64,000 bases of DNA. Source: JAPPHA01 sp964291635 (GTDB lineage: Bacteria; Pseudomonadota; Alphaproteobacteria; Rhodobacterales; Rhodobacteraceae). The notes beneath the pieces are model-generated. The model was given only the letters and a program-made list of their open reading frames with translations, was not told the origin of the DNA and did not search any database. Location of the stretch: assembly GCA_964291635.2 (NCBI GenBank), contig OZ219899.1, positions 1-64,000 on the forward strand. Direction: 5' to 3'. Position numbers and translations under genes: made by a program. Below, piece by piece: positions 1 through 9,380 of the stretch. How positions within the stretch are numbered: position 1 is the first letter of the stretch; each line of letters begins with the position of its first letter.

Positions 1-1
1 A

Positions 2-1652
2 ACTTCAGGAAACCCTGGAGGAACTCTCGAAATTCGCACGCAGTACTCGGCGTCACAGGCAGACCTTGAAAAGACCCGGGGAGACCTGGCGGCGGCACGT
101 GCGGAAACATCGGAGGTGCAAGCCCGGTTGGCGGCCGCCCAAGGTGATCTCGGCCAGTCACGGGGCGAACTCGAGGAAGCATTGGGCAATCTCGTGACGG
201 TTCGCGCGCAGTATTCGGTTTCGCAGGCGGACCTTGAGAACACCCTGGATGAGATAGGGAAGGTCCGGGAGGAGCTGACGCGGACGCTTGAACTCCTCGC
301 CGACATGCGGGCGGACCTGACGAATGCCCGCGAGGAACTCTCGGAGGTCCGTGCCGATGCCCGCTCCAGCCAGGACCATATCGAAAGGCTGCTGGCGGTT
401 CTGTCCGAGCGTGACGGCGAACTCGACACGGCGCGCTCGACCATCGCGGTCCGGGATGACGAACTTGCCGAACTCAAGCAGAGACTGGCCGCGTTCGAGG
501 AGGAGCTTGTTGCGCTCAGCCGGGAAGTCAGGTCGCTGAAGTCCGACCTTTCCGACAGCCGGACGGCACTGGCGGAATCGCGGGAGGCGGTGCGGGCGGC
601 CGAGGCCGAGCGGGACCAGGCACGGCGGACGACCGGGCTGACGCGCGAGGAGCTGCGCCGGGCACTGGAAGGCCTGAGCGAGGCCGAGAAGGCGCGGCTG
701 GCGGAGGCTGCGGCGGCGGAGGCTCTTCGCCGCCGGCTCAGGAATTCCGAGGACGAGCTCACCGCCATGTCGCTGGCGCTCGAGGAGGAGCGGAAGAAGG
801 CTGAAGAGGCGCTGGCGAAGCTGGTGGCGGCGGAGACCGCTGCGGAGGCTGCCCGCTCCGACGCGTCGGCAACCCGCACGGAGTTGGCCCGGCTCGAGGA
901 ACAGTTCGGCCTGGCCAGTGACCTGCGCAAGGAAGAGCAGTCTGTTTCGCGAGAGCGTACGCGGTCCGTGATGCTGTTGAACCCGGCAGATCCTGGAACT
1001 CCGCGAACAGCTGAACGAGCTTCAGGGGTTGCTTGATGCCGCGAGCGCGAAAGACGCGGAGGCACAGGTCGAGATTGCCAGCCTGGGGAAAGACCTCAAC
1101 CAGGCGCTTGCCCGAGCGGCTGCGGAGCAGAAGAAGCGTGCAGACCTGGAGGAGCGGGAACGCAGGCGCCTGGAGGCCGAGGCCCGGGATCTCAGGCGTT
1201 TTCGCTCGGAGTTCCTGGCCCAGGTGCAGGATGTGCTCGGTGAACGCGAGGGTGTGCGCATTGTGGGGGACCGTTTCGCGTTTTCATCGGAGATCCTGTT
1301 CGAGGTTGGCTCGGATGTTCTCGGGGATACGGGGAAGGAGGAGATCCGCCGTGTTGCGGAGATCATCAAGGATGTTGCGGGGAAGATCCCGCCCGAAGTC
1401 GACTGGGTTCTTCGGGTTGACGGCCACACAGACAAGACGCCTGTTCGGGAGAACGAGTTTTTCGACGACAACTGGGACTTGAGCCAGGCGCGGGCGCTTT
1501 CGGTGGTTCGCTACATGATTGACGAGTTGGGGATTCCTGCCGATCGCCTGGCCGCAACCGGGTTCGGCGAACACCGTCCGATCTCGGAGGGCGACGCCCC
1601 GCAATCCCTCGCCCGGAACCGGAGGATCGAGTTGAAATTCACCGAACGTTAA
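2..1652 (+). pseudogene. OmpA-domain peptidoglycan-associated protein with long coiled coil, frameshifted, 5' end outside window
   Basis: Envelope protein of the kind that anchors the outer membrane or an energy-transducing complex to peptidoglycan. The first two thirds is heptad-rich coiled coil with internal repeats (two 'QYS.SQADLE' copies near 46 and 208). From about 1190 the C-terminus is an OmpA/MotB-like domain, with 'RVDGHTDKTP' near 1410 and 'NRRIELKF' at the end. The coding frame changes twice. Bases 3 to about 32 read 'LQETLEELSK', then the frame moves to the one open until 1036. Near 983-987 (CCCGG) it must change again, because 'QILELREQLNELQGLLDA' continues in the frame ending at 1652. 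Each change is explained by one extra or missing base. Either the gene is decaying or these are base-call errors. The family assignment is firm. Confidence 0.8.
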
Positions 1653-1713
1653 GCGTCACGACCGCACCGACCCCTTGCAACGTCGGAGCGGGGCGCCTCC
1701 ACGCGCAGCTGGA

Positions 1714-4044
1714 TCATTTCGTGATCAGCAGAGGAGACTCGTCTTTCGACAACTGCCGGTTTCGGGGAGGCTCGCACGTAAACACCAGTTCGCCGTCTTT
1801 CACCCCGACCTTGACGGTTCCGCCCTTGACCAGTTTGCCGAACAGGAGTTCGTCGGCCAACGGTTTCTTGATCCGATCCTGGATGAGGCGGGCGAGGGGA
1901 CGCGCACCCATTTTCGTGTCGTAACCGTGTTCCGCAAGCCAGTCGGCGGCTGGCGCAGACAGAACGACCTCCACGTTCCGGTCCATGAGTTGCGCCTCCA
2001 GCTGGTGAATGAACTTTTCGACAACTTTCAGGATGACCGGGCGCGAGAGGGGGTTGAAACTGATGATCGCATCGAGGCGGTTGCGAAACTCGGGCGAAAA
2101 GATCCTCTCGACGGCGGCGGTATCCTCGCCTTCCCTGCTGTCCCGGCCGAATCCGATGGCGGTCTTCTCGAGTTCCGCGGCTCCGGCGTTCGAGGTCATG
2201 ATGATAATGGCATTCCCGAAGTTGACTGTCCGGCCATTGTGGTCGGTCAGCTTGCCATAATCCATGACCTGAAGAAGGATATTGTAGACGTCGGGATGAG
2301 CCTTTTCGAACTCGTCAAGCAACAGCACGCAATGCGGGTGCTGGTCCACGCTGTCCGTCAGCAATCCCCCCTGGTCGAATCCGACGTATCCCGGTGGGGC
2401 TCCGATCAGCCGCGAAACGGCGTGCCGTTCCATGTACTCGGACATGTCGAAGCGGTGCAACTTGACCGACAGGGCCTCCGCAAGCTGGCGGGCGACTTCT
2501 GTCTTGCCGACCCCGGTTGGACCTGTGAACAGGTAGTTGCCGACGGGTTTCTCCGGTTCCCGAAGGCCGGAACGCGCAAGCTTGATGGCCGACGCCAGTG
2601 CCTCGATCGCCACATCCTGACCGAATACGGTCCGTTTGAGGGTCCCCTCGAGGTCTACGAGCAACTCGCTGTCACTCTTTGACACGCGTTTTGGCGGGAT
2701 GCGTGCAAGCTTGGCGACCGCTTCCTCGATCTCTCTGGCGCCCACGGTCTTGCGCTTTCGCCTTCGCGGCACGACGTGCTGCCGGGCTCCCGCCTCATCG
2801 ATCACGTCGATGGCCTTGTCGGGAAGTTTCCTGTCGTGGATATGTCGGGCCGACAGGTCGACGGCCAGCTTGATCGCCTCGGTCGTGTATCGAATTCCGT
2901 GGTGACTTTCAAAGCTGGGACGAAGTCCCATCAGAATCTTGATGGTGTCTTCCGAACTTGGCTCGTTCACGTCGATCTTTTGGAATCTGCGTGACAGTGC
3001 ACGGTCCTTTTCGAAGTACTGACGGTATTCCTTGTACGTCGTCGACCCGATGCACCGGAGTCGGCCATTCTGCAATGGCGGCTTCAGCAGGTTCGAAGCA
3101 TCCATGGACCCGCCGGATGTGGCGCCGGCACCGATGACCGTATGTATCTCGTCGATGAAAAGAATTGCATCCGGATGGTTCTCGAGCTCCGAGATGACGG
3201 ATTTCATGCGCTGTTCGAAATCTCCCCGGTACCGGGTACCGGCCAGGACGGCACCCATATCCAGCGAAAAAACGGTCGTGTCGGAAAGTACGTCGGGGAT
3301 TTCTCCCGAGACGATCCTGTATGCCAGGCCCTCGGCAATCGCGGTCTTCCCGACACCCGAGTCCCCGACCAGGATCGGGTTGTTCTTTCGTCTGCGGCAC
3401 AGGACCTGGACGCATCGTTCGATTTCGTGGTTCCGCCCGATCAAAGGGTCGAGACTTCCGTCGCGGGCCCGCTGGTTCAGGTTGACACAGAATTTCTCGA
3501 TTTCGCTGGTTCCCGGTTCGGCTTGTCCGGCGTCCTCGGTCGACGCCGGAATTTCCTCGACTTCGCCGGCTCCGGCAACGGGTCTGACATCGCGAAATCC
3601 GGGCTTCTTGGCGATACCGTGCGAAACGAAGTTGACTGCATCGTAACGCGTCATGTCCTGTTGCTGCAGGAAATAGGTCGCGTGGCACTCGCGCTCGGAA
3701 AATATGGCGATGAGCAGGTCCGCGCCCGTCACTTCGTCCCGATTCGAATTGTCGACATGGGTCATCGCCCGTTCGATGACGCGGGTAAAGGCGCGGGTTG
3801 GTGATGCCTCGGTTCCTTCCGCTCCGGAAACAAGGTCCGAAAGTTCTCCATCGAGGTAATGAATCAGGGTCTGCCGCAACCTGGCAAGGCTGACATCGCA
3901 GGCCTTCATGACCCGTGCAGCGTCTCGATCATCGACGAGCGCCAGCAACATGTGCTCAAGCGTCGCAAATTCGTGACGACGTGCGTTGGCATAGGCAAAT
4001 GCCGTGTGAATCGCGGCCTCAACACTCGATGAAAACGTCGGCAT
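1714..4044 (-). CDS. clpA: ATP-dependent Clp protease ATP-binding subunit ClpA
   Basis: Hsp100 unfoldase that threads substrates into ClpP; cytoplasmic, 776 aa, normal for ClpA. An N-terminal Clp repeat domain (about residues 1-145) is followed by two AAA+ modules with Walker A 'GDSGVGKT' and 'GPTGVGKT', Walker B 'ILFIDEIH' and 'VLLLDEFEKAHPD'. An 'IGFG' loop in the second module matches the ClpP-docking tripeptide, so this is ClpA rather than ClpB. The ATG at 4044 is preferred over one 33 bases upstream because AAAGGGG lies just before it and the protein then begins 'MPTFSSSVEAAI', typical of the family. No clpS adaptor gene is visible in the 459 bases upstream. It converges with the OmpA-type gene. 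Confidence 0.97.
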   Translation of the reverse strand: MPTFSSSVEAAIHTAFAYANARRHEFATLEHMLLALVDDRDAARVMKACDVSLARLRQTLIHYLDGELSDLVSGAEGTEASPTRAFTRVIERAMTHVDNSNRDEVTGADLLIAIFSERECHATYFLQQQDMTRYDAVNFVSHGIAKKPGFRDVRPVAGAGEVEEIPASTEDAGQAEPGTSEIEKFCVNLNQRARDGSLDPLIGRNHEIERCVQVLCRRRKNNPILVGDSGVGKTAIAEGLAYRIVSGEIPDVLSDTTVFSLDMGAVLAGTRYRGDFEQRMKSVISELENHPDAILFIDEIHTVIGAGATSGGSMDASNLLKPPLQNGRLRCIGSTTYKEYRQYFEKDRALSRRFQKIDVNEPSSEDTIKILMGLRPSFESHHGIRYTTEAIKLAVDLSARHIHDRKLPDKAIDVIDEAGARQHVVPRRRKRKTVGAREIEEAVAKLARIPPKRVSKSDSELLVDLEGTLKRTVFGQDVAIEALASAIKLARSGLREPEKPVGNYLFTGPTGVGKTEVARQLAEALSVKLHRFDMSEYMERHAVSRLIGAPPGYVGFDQGGLLTDSVDQHPHCVLLLDEFEKAHPDVYNILLQVMDYGKLTDHNGRTVNFGNAIIIMTSNAGAAELEKTAIGFGRDSREGEDTAAVERIFSPEFRNRLDAIISFNPLSRPVILKVVEKFIHQLEAQLMDRNVEVVLSAPAADWLAEHGYDTKMGARPLARLIQDRIKKPLADELLFGKLVKGGTVKVGVKDGELVFTCEPPRNRQLSKDESPLLITK

Positions 4045-4503
4045 GTCGTGACCCCTTTTCTCGTCGTTCACCGTCAAACGATGAACAGGCCCCTTTCATC
4101 CACGCGGATGCTGTGTCTGAACTTCATTGGACAGGATACGGCCTTGAAGGCGATTTCGCAAATCACGGAAAATTACGGTGATGTCCCAGCCCCGGGACTT
4201 CCTGCAACCGGTCGACATGTGCCGGCTCAATACGGGAAAGGGGGGTCTTCGATGACACGGAGCGAGGCCCGGCAGGAAGACTCTGTGAACGAGGATTCGG
4301 CCAGACCCGAATTCCCCCCCCCCCCCCCCCCCCCCCCCGGAATTGGCCGAGACTCTGGCGGCGGCGTGGAAAATGCGCATATCGGGCCCTGAGCCAGGCG
4401 CCTGCGTTTTGTTGCGGTCGGATTTGCCGTTCGTTCGTTCAAGGAACGGCAGGTATGGTAGAGGTATCTCCGGATCGAAGATACTGCGATTCCGCGAGGA
4501 CTG
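4045..4503. other. Intergenic region between clpA and plsC with a C25 homopolymer
   Basis: No credible gene in 459 bases. The clpA ribosome binding site lies at the low-coordinate edge. A 25-base run of C sits inside. Short open frames crossing it encode only polyproline or polyglycine and have no family resemblance. A ClpS-like frame was looked for on the minus strand and not found. Confidence 0.7.
4314..4338. repeat. C25 homopolymer tract
   Basis: Twenty-five consecutive C residues, flanked by GAATT on the left and GGAATT on the right. It is the only homopolymer of this length in the window. It could be a slippage-prone tract in the clpA/plsC control region, or an assembly artefact. Confidence 0.95.
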
Positions 4504-5253
4504 TCACGGTTCGGCGTTCAGGCGCATTTCAAGTTCGGAATATCGATCGGACATGTAGGATTGAAGTTTGGGCAACTGGTCGCCAACAGGAACTTCCCGG
4601 GAAATCGCAAAGTCGTCCAGTACGCGCACCCGTATGGTGCCCGCCTTCGGAATCATCTTGTCACGTGGCATGAGATCCATGGTTCCGAATATGCACACCG
4701 GCTGAATGTTCTTTCCCAGCGTCTGCGCGATTGCGACGGCCCCGGCCTTGAATTTTCCCAAGCCTTTCTCGTTTATCCGCGTCCCTTCCGGAAACAGGAC
4801 CAGCGAAACCCTTGGATCGGCTTCCCGATATTCCCTGATCAGGCTCTGCAACGCAGATTTTCCGGCCATCCGGTCAACGATCAAAATGCCCGCGCCAGCA
4901 AAGCCGCGGCGGAAAAAGGGAATTCTCGTCAACTCGATCTTGGCGCCGAAGGTGATGTGCCGGCTGTCCGGCGTCACCGAAACCAGGGCGAGACCGTCAA
5001 GGTGGCTTTTGTGGTTCGCAACGATCAGGGGGCCGCTTGTGTCGGCCAGTCTCGCGCGGCTTTCATCGTCGATCTCCACCCTGATGCTCAACGCTTCCAG
5101 AAGCACCTTGATCAACCGGCGCGCAACACGCCAGTACCAGCCACGAAACCCCTTTTTGCGGGAACAGAAAACGGGTGCCAGAGCCACGAACAGAAAGGCG
5201 AACGGGCCGTAAAACAACAGCAGTGTCCTTTTCACAAGGACAACCGCATGCAT
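4504..5253 (-). CDS. 1-acyl-sn-glycerol-3-phosphate acyltransferase (PlsC family)
   Basis: Membrane-associated acyltransferase that puts the second acyl chain on lysophosphatidate in phospholipid synthesis; 249 aa, usual family size. A hydrophobic N-terminal anchor ('LLLFYGPFAFLFVALAP') precedes the catalytic motif 'NHKSHLDGL' (HX4D) and the substrate motif 'FPEGTR'. The start is uncertain. The ATG at 5253 gives a normal N-terminus, a TTG about 8 codons upstream is possible, and the longer open frame to 5469 would run far into gloB. It lies 35 bases downstream of gloB on the same strand and is probably cotranscribed. Acceptor specificity cannot be read from sequence. Confidence 0.85.
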   Translation of the reverse strand: MHAVVLVKRTLLLFYGPFAFLFVALAPVFCSRKKGFRGWYWRVARRLIKVLLEALSIRVEIDDESRARLADTSGPLIVANHKSHLDGLALVSVTPDSRHITFGAKIELTRIPFFRRGFAGAGILIVDRMAGKSALQSLIREYREADPRVSLVLFPEGTRINEKGLGKFKAGAVAIAQTLGKNIQPVCIFGTMDLMPRDKMIPKAGTIRVRVLDDFAISREVPVGDQLPKLQSYMSDRYSELEMRLNAEP

Positions 5254-5288
5254 GCGACAGGCGCTCGTGATCAATCGCAGCCGTGGGA

Positions 5289-6056
5289 TCAGAAGCTGTC
5301 CTTGCGTTTTCGAAGTTCCGCGAAGACGTCTGCGCCTGAAGCCGACTCCATGCCAAGAGCCGACCTGACCGATGGCATTTCGCACCGGAGAAACGGATTC
5401 GTCAGGCGCTCGATACCAAGAGGTGAAGGAACGGTCGGTGAACCCGCGGCGCGGGTACGACGAATCCACGCAACCCGTTCCAGGAGATCCGGGTTGTCCG
5501 GTTCAATGCTCAGTGCAAACCGTGCGTTCGACTCCGCGTATTCATGACCCGAACAGATGAGCATGTCGCCGGACATGTTCCGGAACCGGGCAAGGCTTTG
5601 GTACATCATTTCGAACGTGCCTTCGAACACCCGGCCGCAACCCATCATCATCAGGCTGTCCCCGGTGAACGCCCAGTTCTCCGTTCCGAATACATAGGCT
5701 ATGTGCCCGACCGTGTGTCCAGATACATCGATCACCTCCGCAACGGCTTCGCCGAGTCGAACCGAATCACCTTCGGAAACCGCGACATCGAGCACCGGCA
5801 GCCGATACGCGTCGCTCGAAGCTCCGACGACTTTCGCGCCGGTCCTGGAACGCACGGCTTCGACCCCTTCGACGTGATCGTGGTGGTGGTGGGTGAGAAA
5901 AATCCGATCGAGCCCCAGGCCTTTCTCATCGAGCGCGGAAAGGACCGGTGACGCTTCCGGAACGTCGACCACCGCGGTCTGGCCGGTCGTCGTCTCCCGG
6001 ATCAGGTAGGCGTAATTGTCGGAACGGCACGGGACAACGTTGACTTCAAGGGTCAT
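5289..6056 (-). CDS. gloB: Hydroxyacylglutathione hydrolase (glyoxalase II)
   Basis: Second glyoxalase enzyme, hydrolysing S-lactoylglutathione to lactate and glutathione; cytosolic dinuclear-metal metallo-beta-lactamase fold, 255 aa. The metal motif 'THHHHDHVEG' is near residue 55, with further ligands in 'SGHTVGH' and 'FTGDSLM'. The ATG at 6056 is preceded by AGGAGGAT at good spacing. It is divergent from the methyltransferase gene at 6128, leaving a 71-base shared control region, and is followed by the plsC-type gene. The same gloB/methyltransferase pair is common in Rhodobacterales. Confidence 0.95.
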   Translation of the reverse strand: MTLEVNVVPCRSDNYAYLIRETTTGQTAVVDVPEASPVLSALDEKGLGLDRIFLTHHHHDHVEGVEAVRSRTGAKVVGASSDAYRLPVLDVAVSEGDSVRLGEAVAEVIDVSGHTVGHIAYVFGTENWAFTGDSLMMMGCGRVFEGTFEMMYQSLARFRNMSGDMLICSGHEYAESNARFALSIEPDNPDLLERVAWIRRTRAAGSPTVPSPLGIERLTNPFLRCEMPSVRSALGMESASGADVFAELRKRKDSF

Positions 6057-6127
6057 GGAGTTTCGATCCTCCTGTCGTTATGGTCCAGATTTCAACAATC
6101 TTCCTGTCGATACCACGAGTCAAGGCA

Positions 6128-6925
6128 ATGCATCTGGACGTCGAGCAGGTCCGAAATTTCTACAGCGCGACAGGACTCGGCAGCATCGCGAGGCGGGCGC
6201 TGAGAGATCAAATAATGAAGTTGTGGCCGGATACAAGGGGCCAGACCATCGCCGGCTTCGGGTTTACGCCTCCGGTCCTTCGCCCTTTTCTTTCGTCGTC
6301 TCGCCGCGTGCTCAGCCTGATGCCGGCACAGCAAGGTGTCGTTTCCTGGCCGCGGTCTCGTCGTGAAGAGGGCAATCGTTCGGTTCTCGTCGATGAAGCG
6401 CGCTGGCCGGTCGCGACGGGTTTCATCGACCGCCTTGTCGTCTTGCACGGGCTGGAGACGAGCGACAACCCGACCGCCCTGATCGAAGAGATCTGGAGAA
6501 CACTGGGTCCGGGAGGACGGGCGGTATTTGTCGTCCCGAACCGGTCCGGGCTCTGGGCGCGGCGCGACGCCACCCCGTTCGGGTTCGGCCGGCCATACAG
6601 CCTGATGCAACTCGAATCGCTGCTCCAGGACCACCAGTTCACCCCGGAAAAACACATTTCCGCATTGTACATGCTGCCCAGTCACAAGCCGTTCTGGCTT
6701 CGAACGGCAAGATACTGGGAGAGGCTCAGTCACCAGTTGCCGGTGCCGATTGCGGCAGGCGTCCTGATCGTGGAGGTTTCGAAACGACAGCATTCACCTG
6801 CGATCCAGGGAATAGGTGAAGCGGTCCGCAAACCCCTGGAAGTGCTTGACGGCATGATCAGGCCGGCAAAGGATTCGGTATCGGGCCGCAATAATCGCTG
6901 CCCGGTCCGGCAAGACGCCGGTTGA
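6128..6925 (+). CDS. SAM-dependent methyltransferase-like protein
   Basis: A 265-aa class I methyltransferase-type protein of a form usually found beside gloB in Rhodobacterales. Visible signatures are 'VVLHGLETSDNPTALIEE' followed by 'LGPGGRAVFVVPNRSG', the post-motif region of UbiE/Methyltransf_11 proteins. The usual SAM loop is weak: 'IAGFGFTPPVLRP' stands where the glycine-rich E/DXGXGXG would be, so binding is inferred. The ATG at 6128 is preferred (AAGGCA just upstream, start 'MHLDVEQVRNFY'). The substrate is unknown. Confidence 0.8.
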   Translation: MHLDVEQVRNFYSATGLGSIARRALRDQIMKLWPDTRGQTIAGFGFTPPVLRPFLSSSRRVLSLMPAQQGVVSWPRSRREEGNRSVLVDEARWPVATGFIDRLVVLHGLETSDNPTALIEEIWRTLGPGGRAVFVVPNRSGLWARRDATPFGFGRPYSLMQLESLLQDHQFTPEKHISALYMLPSHKPFWLRTARYWERLSHQLPVPIAAGVLIVEVSKRQHSPAIQGIGEAVRKPLEVLDGMIRPAKDSVSGRNNRCPVRQDAG

Positions 6926-7215
6926 ATTTGCGCGACTTCATGTTCGAGGCAAGCCCGGCGCGGTAACTCTGGCGGCACGACCGGTGGGCAGTTGTTGCGA
7001 AGAGCGTTGAGGCGAACATTCCGACAACCGGTACCTTGAAAGGACGTTCTCCGAAATCTGAGTGTCGCTTGTTGCTTCCGGCGAAAGCCATGTGCTAACA
7101 GCATGCCGATTTTGGGCGGCGGATGGGCCGCTGCGGTGCAAGCGTCGCAGATCGATTCTTCCGAGACGGTTTCCGGGGGGACTGCTTGGCGCCGTGTTCT
7201 ATCGAAAGGAACAAT

Positions 7216-7785
7216 GTGCCAGAAACGGTTTCGTTTTCTGCCGGGGTCGCTTCGCGTTACGCAACCGCTCTTTTCGAGCTCGCGAAAGAATCCGCGGAAC
7301 TTTCTGCGGTCGAGCGTGATCTCGATGCCCTGAATCGGGCACTCGGGGCGAGTCCTGATCTGCGTGAACTTATTTCATCGCCGATCTACGCGCGCGACGA
7401 TCAGGTCGCGGCGATCACGGCGCTGGCAGGGCACATGGAACTCACCCCGATCGTTACCGGAACCCTGGGTGTGATGGCGGAGAAACGGCGCCTGTTTGCG
7501 CTGCCTCAATTGATTGACCTCGTACAGTCCATGGTTGCAGCGGAAAACGGTGAGGTCACGGCGCAGGTCTCGGTGCCCAAGCCTTTGTCCGGGAATCAGG
7601 TGGAACGCCTTGGTTTCCAGTTGGGCAAGGTCCTGGGCAGCGAGGTGAAGAAGGTAAAGGTTGAACAGACACTCGACGAATCCCTGGTAGGCGGGCTCGT
7701 GATCAGGGTTGGTTCGAAAATGGTTGACAGCTCGATCAGATCGAAGCTGGCCAGGCTCAGGAATGCAATGAAAGAGGTTGGTTAA
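7216..7785 (+). CDS. atpH: F1F0 ATP synthase delta subunit
   Basis: Delta subunit (OSCP) of the peripheral stalk, linking the F1 head to F0; 189 aa. The N-terminal helical domain begins 'ETVSFSAGVASRYATALFELA', and the C-terminal conserved stretch is 'GGLVIRVGSKMVDSSIRSKL'. The start is GTG at 7216, with GAAAGGA 5 bases upstream; the more distal start at 7123 would add an unrelated leader. First gene of atpHAGDC, the F1-only operon arrangement of alphaproteobacteria; its TAA overlaps the atpA ATG by one base. The 290 bases upstream contain no gene and must hold the operon promoter, although no clear -35/-10 pair could be chosen. Confidence 0.95.
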   Translation: MPETVSFSAGVASRYATALFELAKESAELSAVERDLDALNRALGASPDLRELISSPIYARDDQVAAITALAGHMELTPIVTGTLGVMAEKRRLFALPQLIDLVQSMVAAENGEVTAQVSVPKPLSGNQVERLGFQLGKVLGSEVKKVKVEQTLDESLVGGLVIRVGSKMVDSSIRSKLARLRNAMKEVG

Positions 7786-9323
7786 TGGCGATCCAGGCAG
7801 CAGAGATTTCCGCGATCCTGAAAGACCAGATCAGGAATTTTGGTCAGGAAGCTGAAGTCGCGGAAGTGGGACGTGTGTTGAGCGTGGGCGACGGAATCGC
7901 GCGCGTTCACGGTCTGGACAATATCCAGGCGGGCGAAATGGTCGCGTTTCCCGGCGGAATCCGGGGAATGGCTCTCAACCTCGAAGTCGACAATGTCGGT
8001 ATCGTCATTTTCGGGACTGACCGGGACATCAAGGAGGGAGACACGGTCCGCCGGACGAACGCGATCGTCGACGTCCCGATCGGAGACGCGCTTTTGGGGC
8101 GCGTCGTCGATGCCCTGGGGCAGCCGATCGACGGCAAGGGTCCGATTGAAACCGAGCTGCGCTCACAGGCGGATGTCAAGGCGCCCGGGATCATTCCCAG
8201 AAGATCGGTGCATGAACCGATGGCGACCGGCCTGAAGTCGGTCGACTCTCTGATTCCGATCGGTCGGGGGCAGCGCGAACTGATCATCGGCGATCGCCAG
8301 ACCGGCAAGACGGCTCTCGCCCTCGATGCCATCCTGAACCAGAAGTCGTACAATGACGCCGCGGGGGACGACGAATCCAAGAAGCTCTATTGTGTCTACG
8401 TTGCCATTGGCCAGAAGCGATCGACGGTTGCCCAGCTGGTCAAGAAGCTGGAGGAATCCGGCGCCATTTCCTATTCCATCATCGTTGCTGCCACCGCATC
8501 GGACCCGGCTCCCATGCAGTTCCTGGCTCCGTATTCTGCAACGACGATGGCCGAATACTTCCGCGACAACGGCCGCCATGCCCTGATCATCTATGATGAT
8601 CTTTCCAAGCAGGCGGTTGCCTATCGGCAGATGTCGTTGCTGTTGCGTCGCCCGCCCGGGCGCGAAGCCTATCCCGGAGATGTCTTCTACCTGCATTCCC
8701 GGTTGCTGGAACGATCTGCAAAACTGAACCCGGACCATGGGGCAGGATCGCTGACCGGGCTGCCGATCATCGAAACGCAGGGTGGCGATGTGTCCGCCTT
8801 CATCCCGACAAACGTGATTTCGATCACGGACGGACAGATTTTTCTTGAAACCGAACTTTTCTACCAGGGGATTCGACCGGCGGTGAACACGGGCCTGTCT
8901 GTGTCCAGGGTGGGATCGGCGGCTCAGACCGATGCAATGAAATCCGTCGCGGGCTCGATAAAGCTGGAGCTGGCCCAATATCGTGAAATGGCTGCATTCG
9001 CGCAGTTCGGTTCCGATCTTGACGCCGCGACGCAGGCCTTGCTCAACCGGGGTGCACGTCTGACCGAACTGCTCAAGCAGCCGCAGTACTCCCCGCTGAC
9101 GAACGCGGAGCAGGTCGTGGTCATCTTCTCGGGCACGCAAGGGTATCTGGATGCAATTTCGGTCGCCGACGTCAGCCGTTTCGAGGCCGGCTTGCTCAAT
9201 TACGTGAGGCAGAAGCACACGGACCTGTTGCAGGACATCACAGCGAACGACCGGAAGGTGAAAGGTGAACTGGAAGACCGGTTGAAGGCAGTTGTCGAGG
9301 ATTTCCTGAAGGGTTTCTCCTGA
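7785..9323 (+). CDS. atpA: F1F0 ATP synthase alpha subunit
   Basis: Non-catalytic nucleotide-binding subunit of the F1 hexamer, 512 aa, normal length. Walker A is 'GDRQTGKT' near residue 170, and the ATP synthase alpha/beta signature region includes 'PAVNTGLSVSRVGSAAQ'. It is translationally coupled to atpH by TAATG at 7783-7787. Intact, with no unusual features. Followed by atpG after 57 bases. Confidence 0.98.
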   Translation: MAIQAAEISAILKDQIRNFGQEAEVAEVGRVLSVGDGIARVHGLDNIQAGEMVAFPGGIRGMALNLEVDNVGIVIFGTDRDIKEGDTVRRTNAIVDVPIGDALLGRVVDALGQPIDGKGPIETELRSQADVKAPGIIPRRSVHEPMATGLKSVDSLIPIGRGQRELIIGDRQTGKTALALDAILNQKSYNDAAGDDESKKLYCVYVAIGQKRSTVAQLVKKLEESGAISYSIIVAATASDPAPMQFLAPYSATTMAEYFRDNGRHALIIYDDLSKQAVAYRQMSLLLRRPPGREAYPGDVFYLHSRLLERSAKLNPDHGAGSLTGLPIIETQGGDVSAFIPTNVISITDGQIFLETELFYQGIRPAVNTGLSVSRVGSAAQTDAMKSVAGSIKLELAQYREMAAFAQFGSDLDAATQALLNRGARLTELLKQPQYSPLTNAEQVVVIFSGTQGYLDAISVADVSRFEAGLLNYVRQKHTDLLQDITANDRKVKGELEDRLKAVVEDFLKGFS

Positions 9324-9380
9324 CGGTTTCTGATTGGTTTCCCGACGTTTGCCGCACCGAATTCCGAGGATCGCGACAAA

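Noticed and set aside
1675..2682. 335-aa open frame on the plus strand
   Set aside because: Antisense to clpA; no ribosome binding site and no family resemblance. A codon-bias shadow.
4048..4392. Small plus-strand protein with a polyproline run
   Set aside because: The polyproline is only the C25 tract; the rest has no similarity or translation signals.
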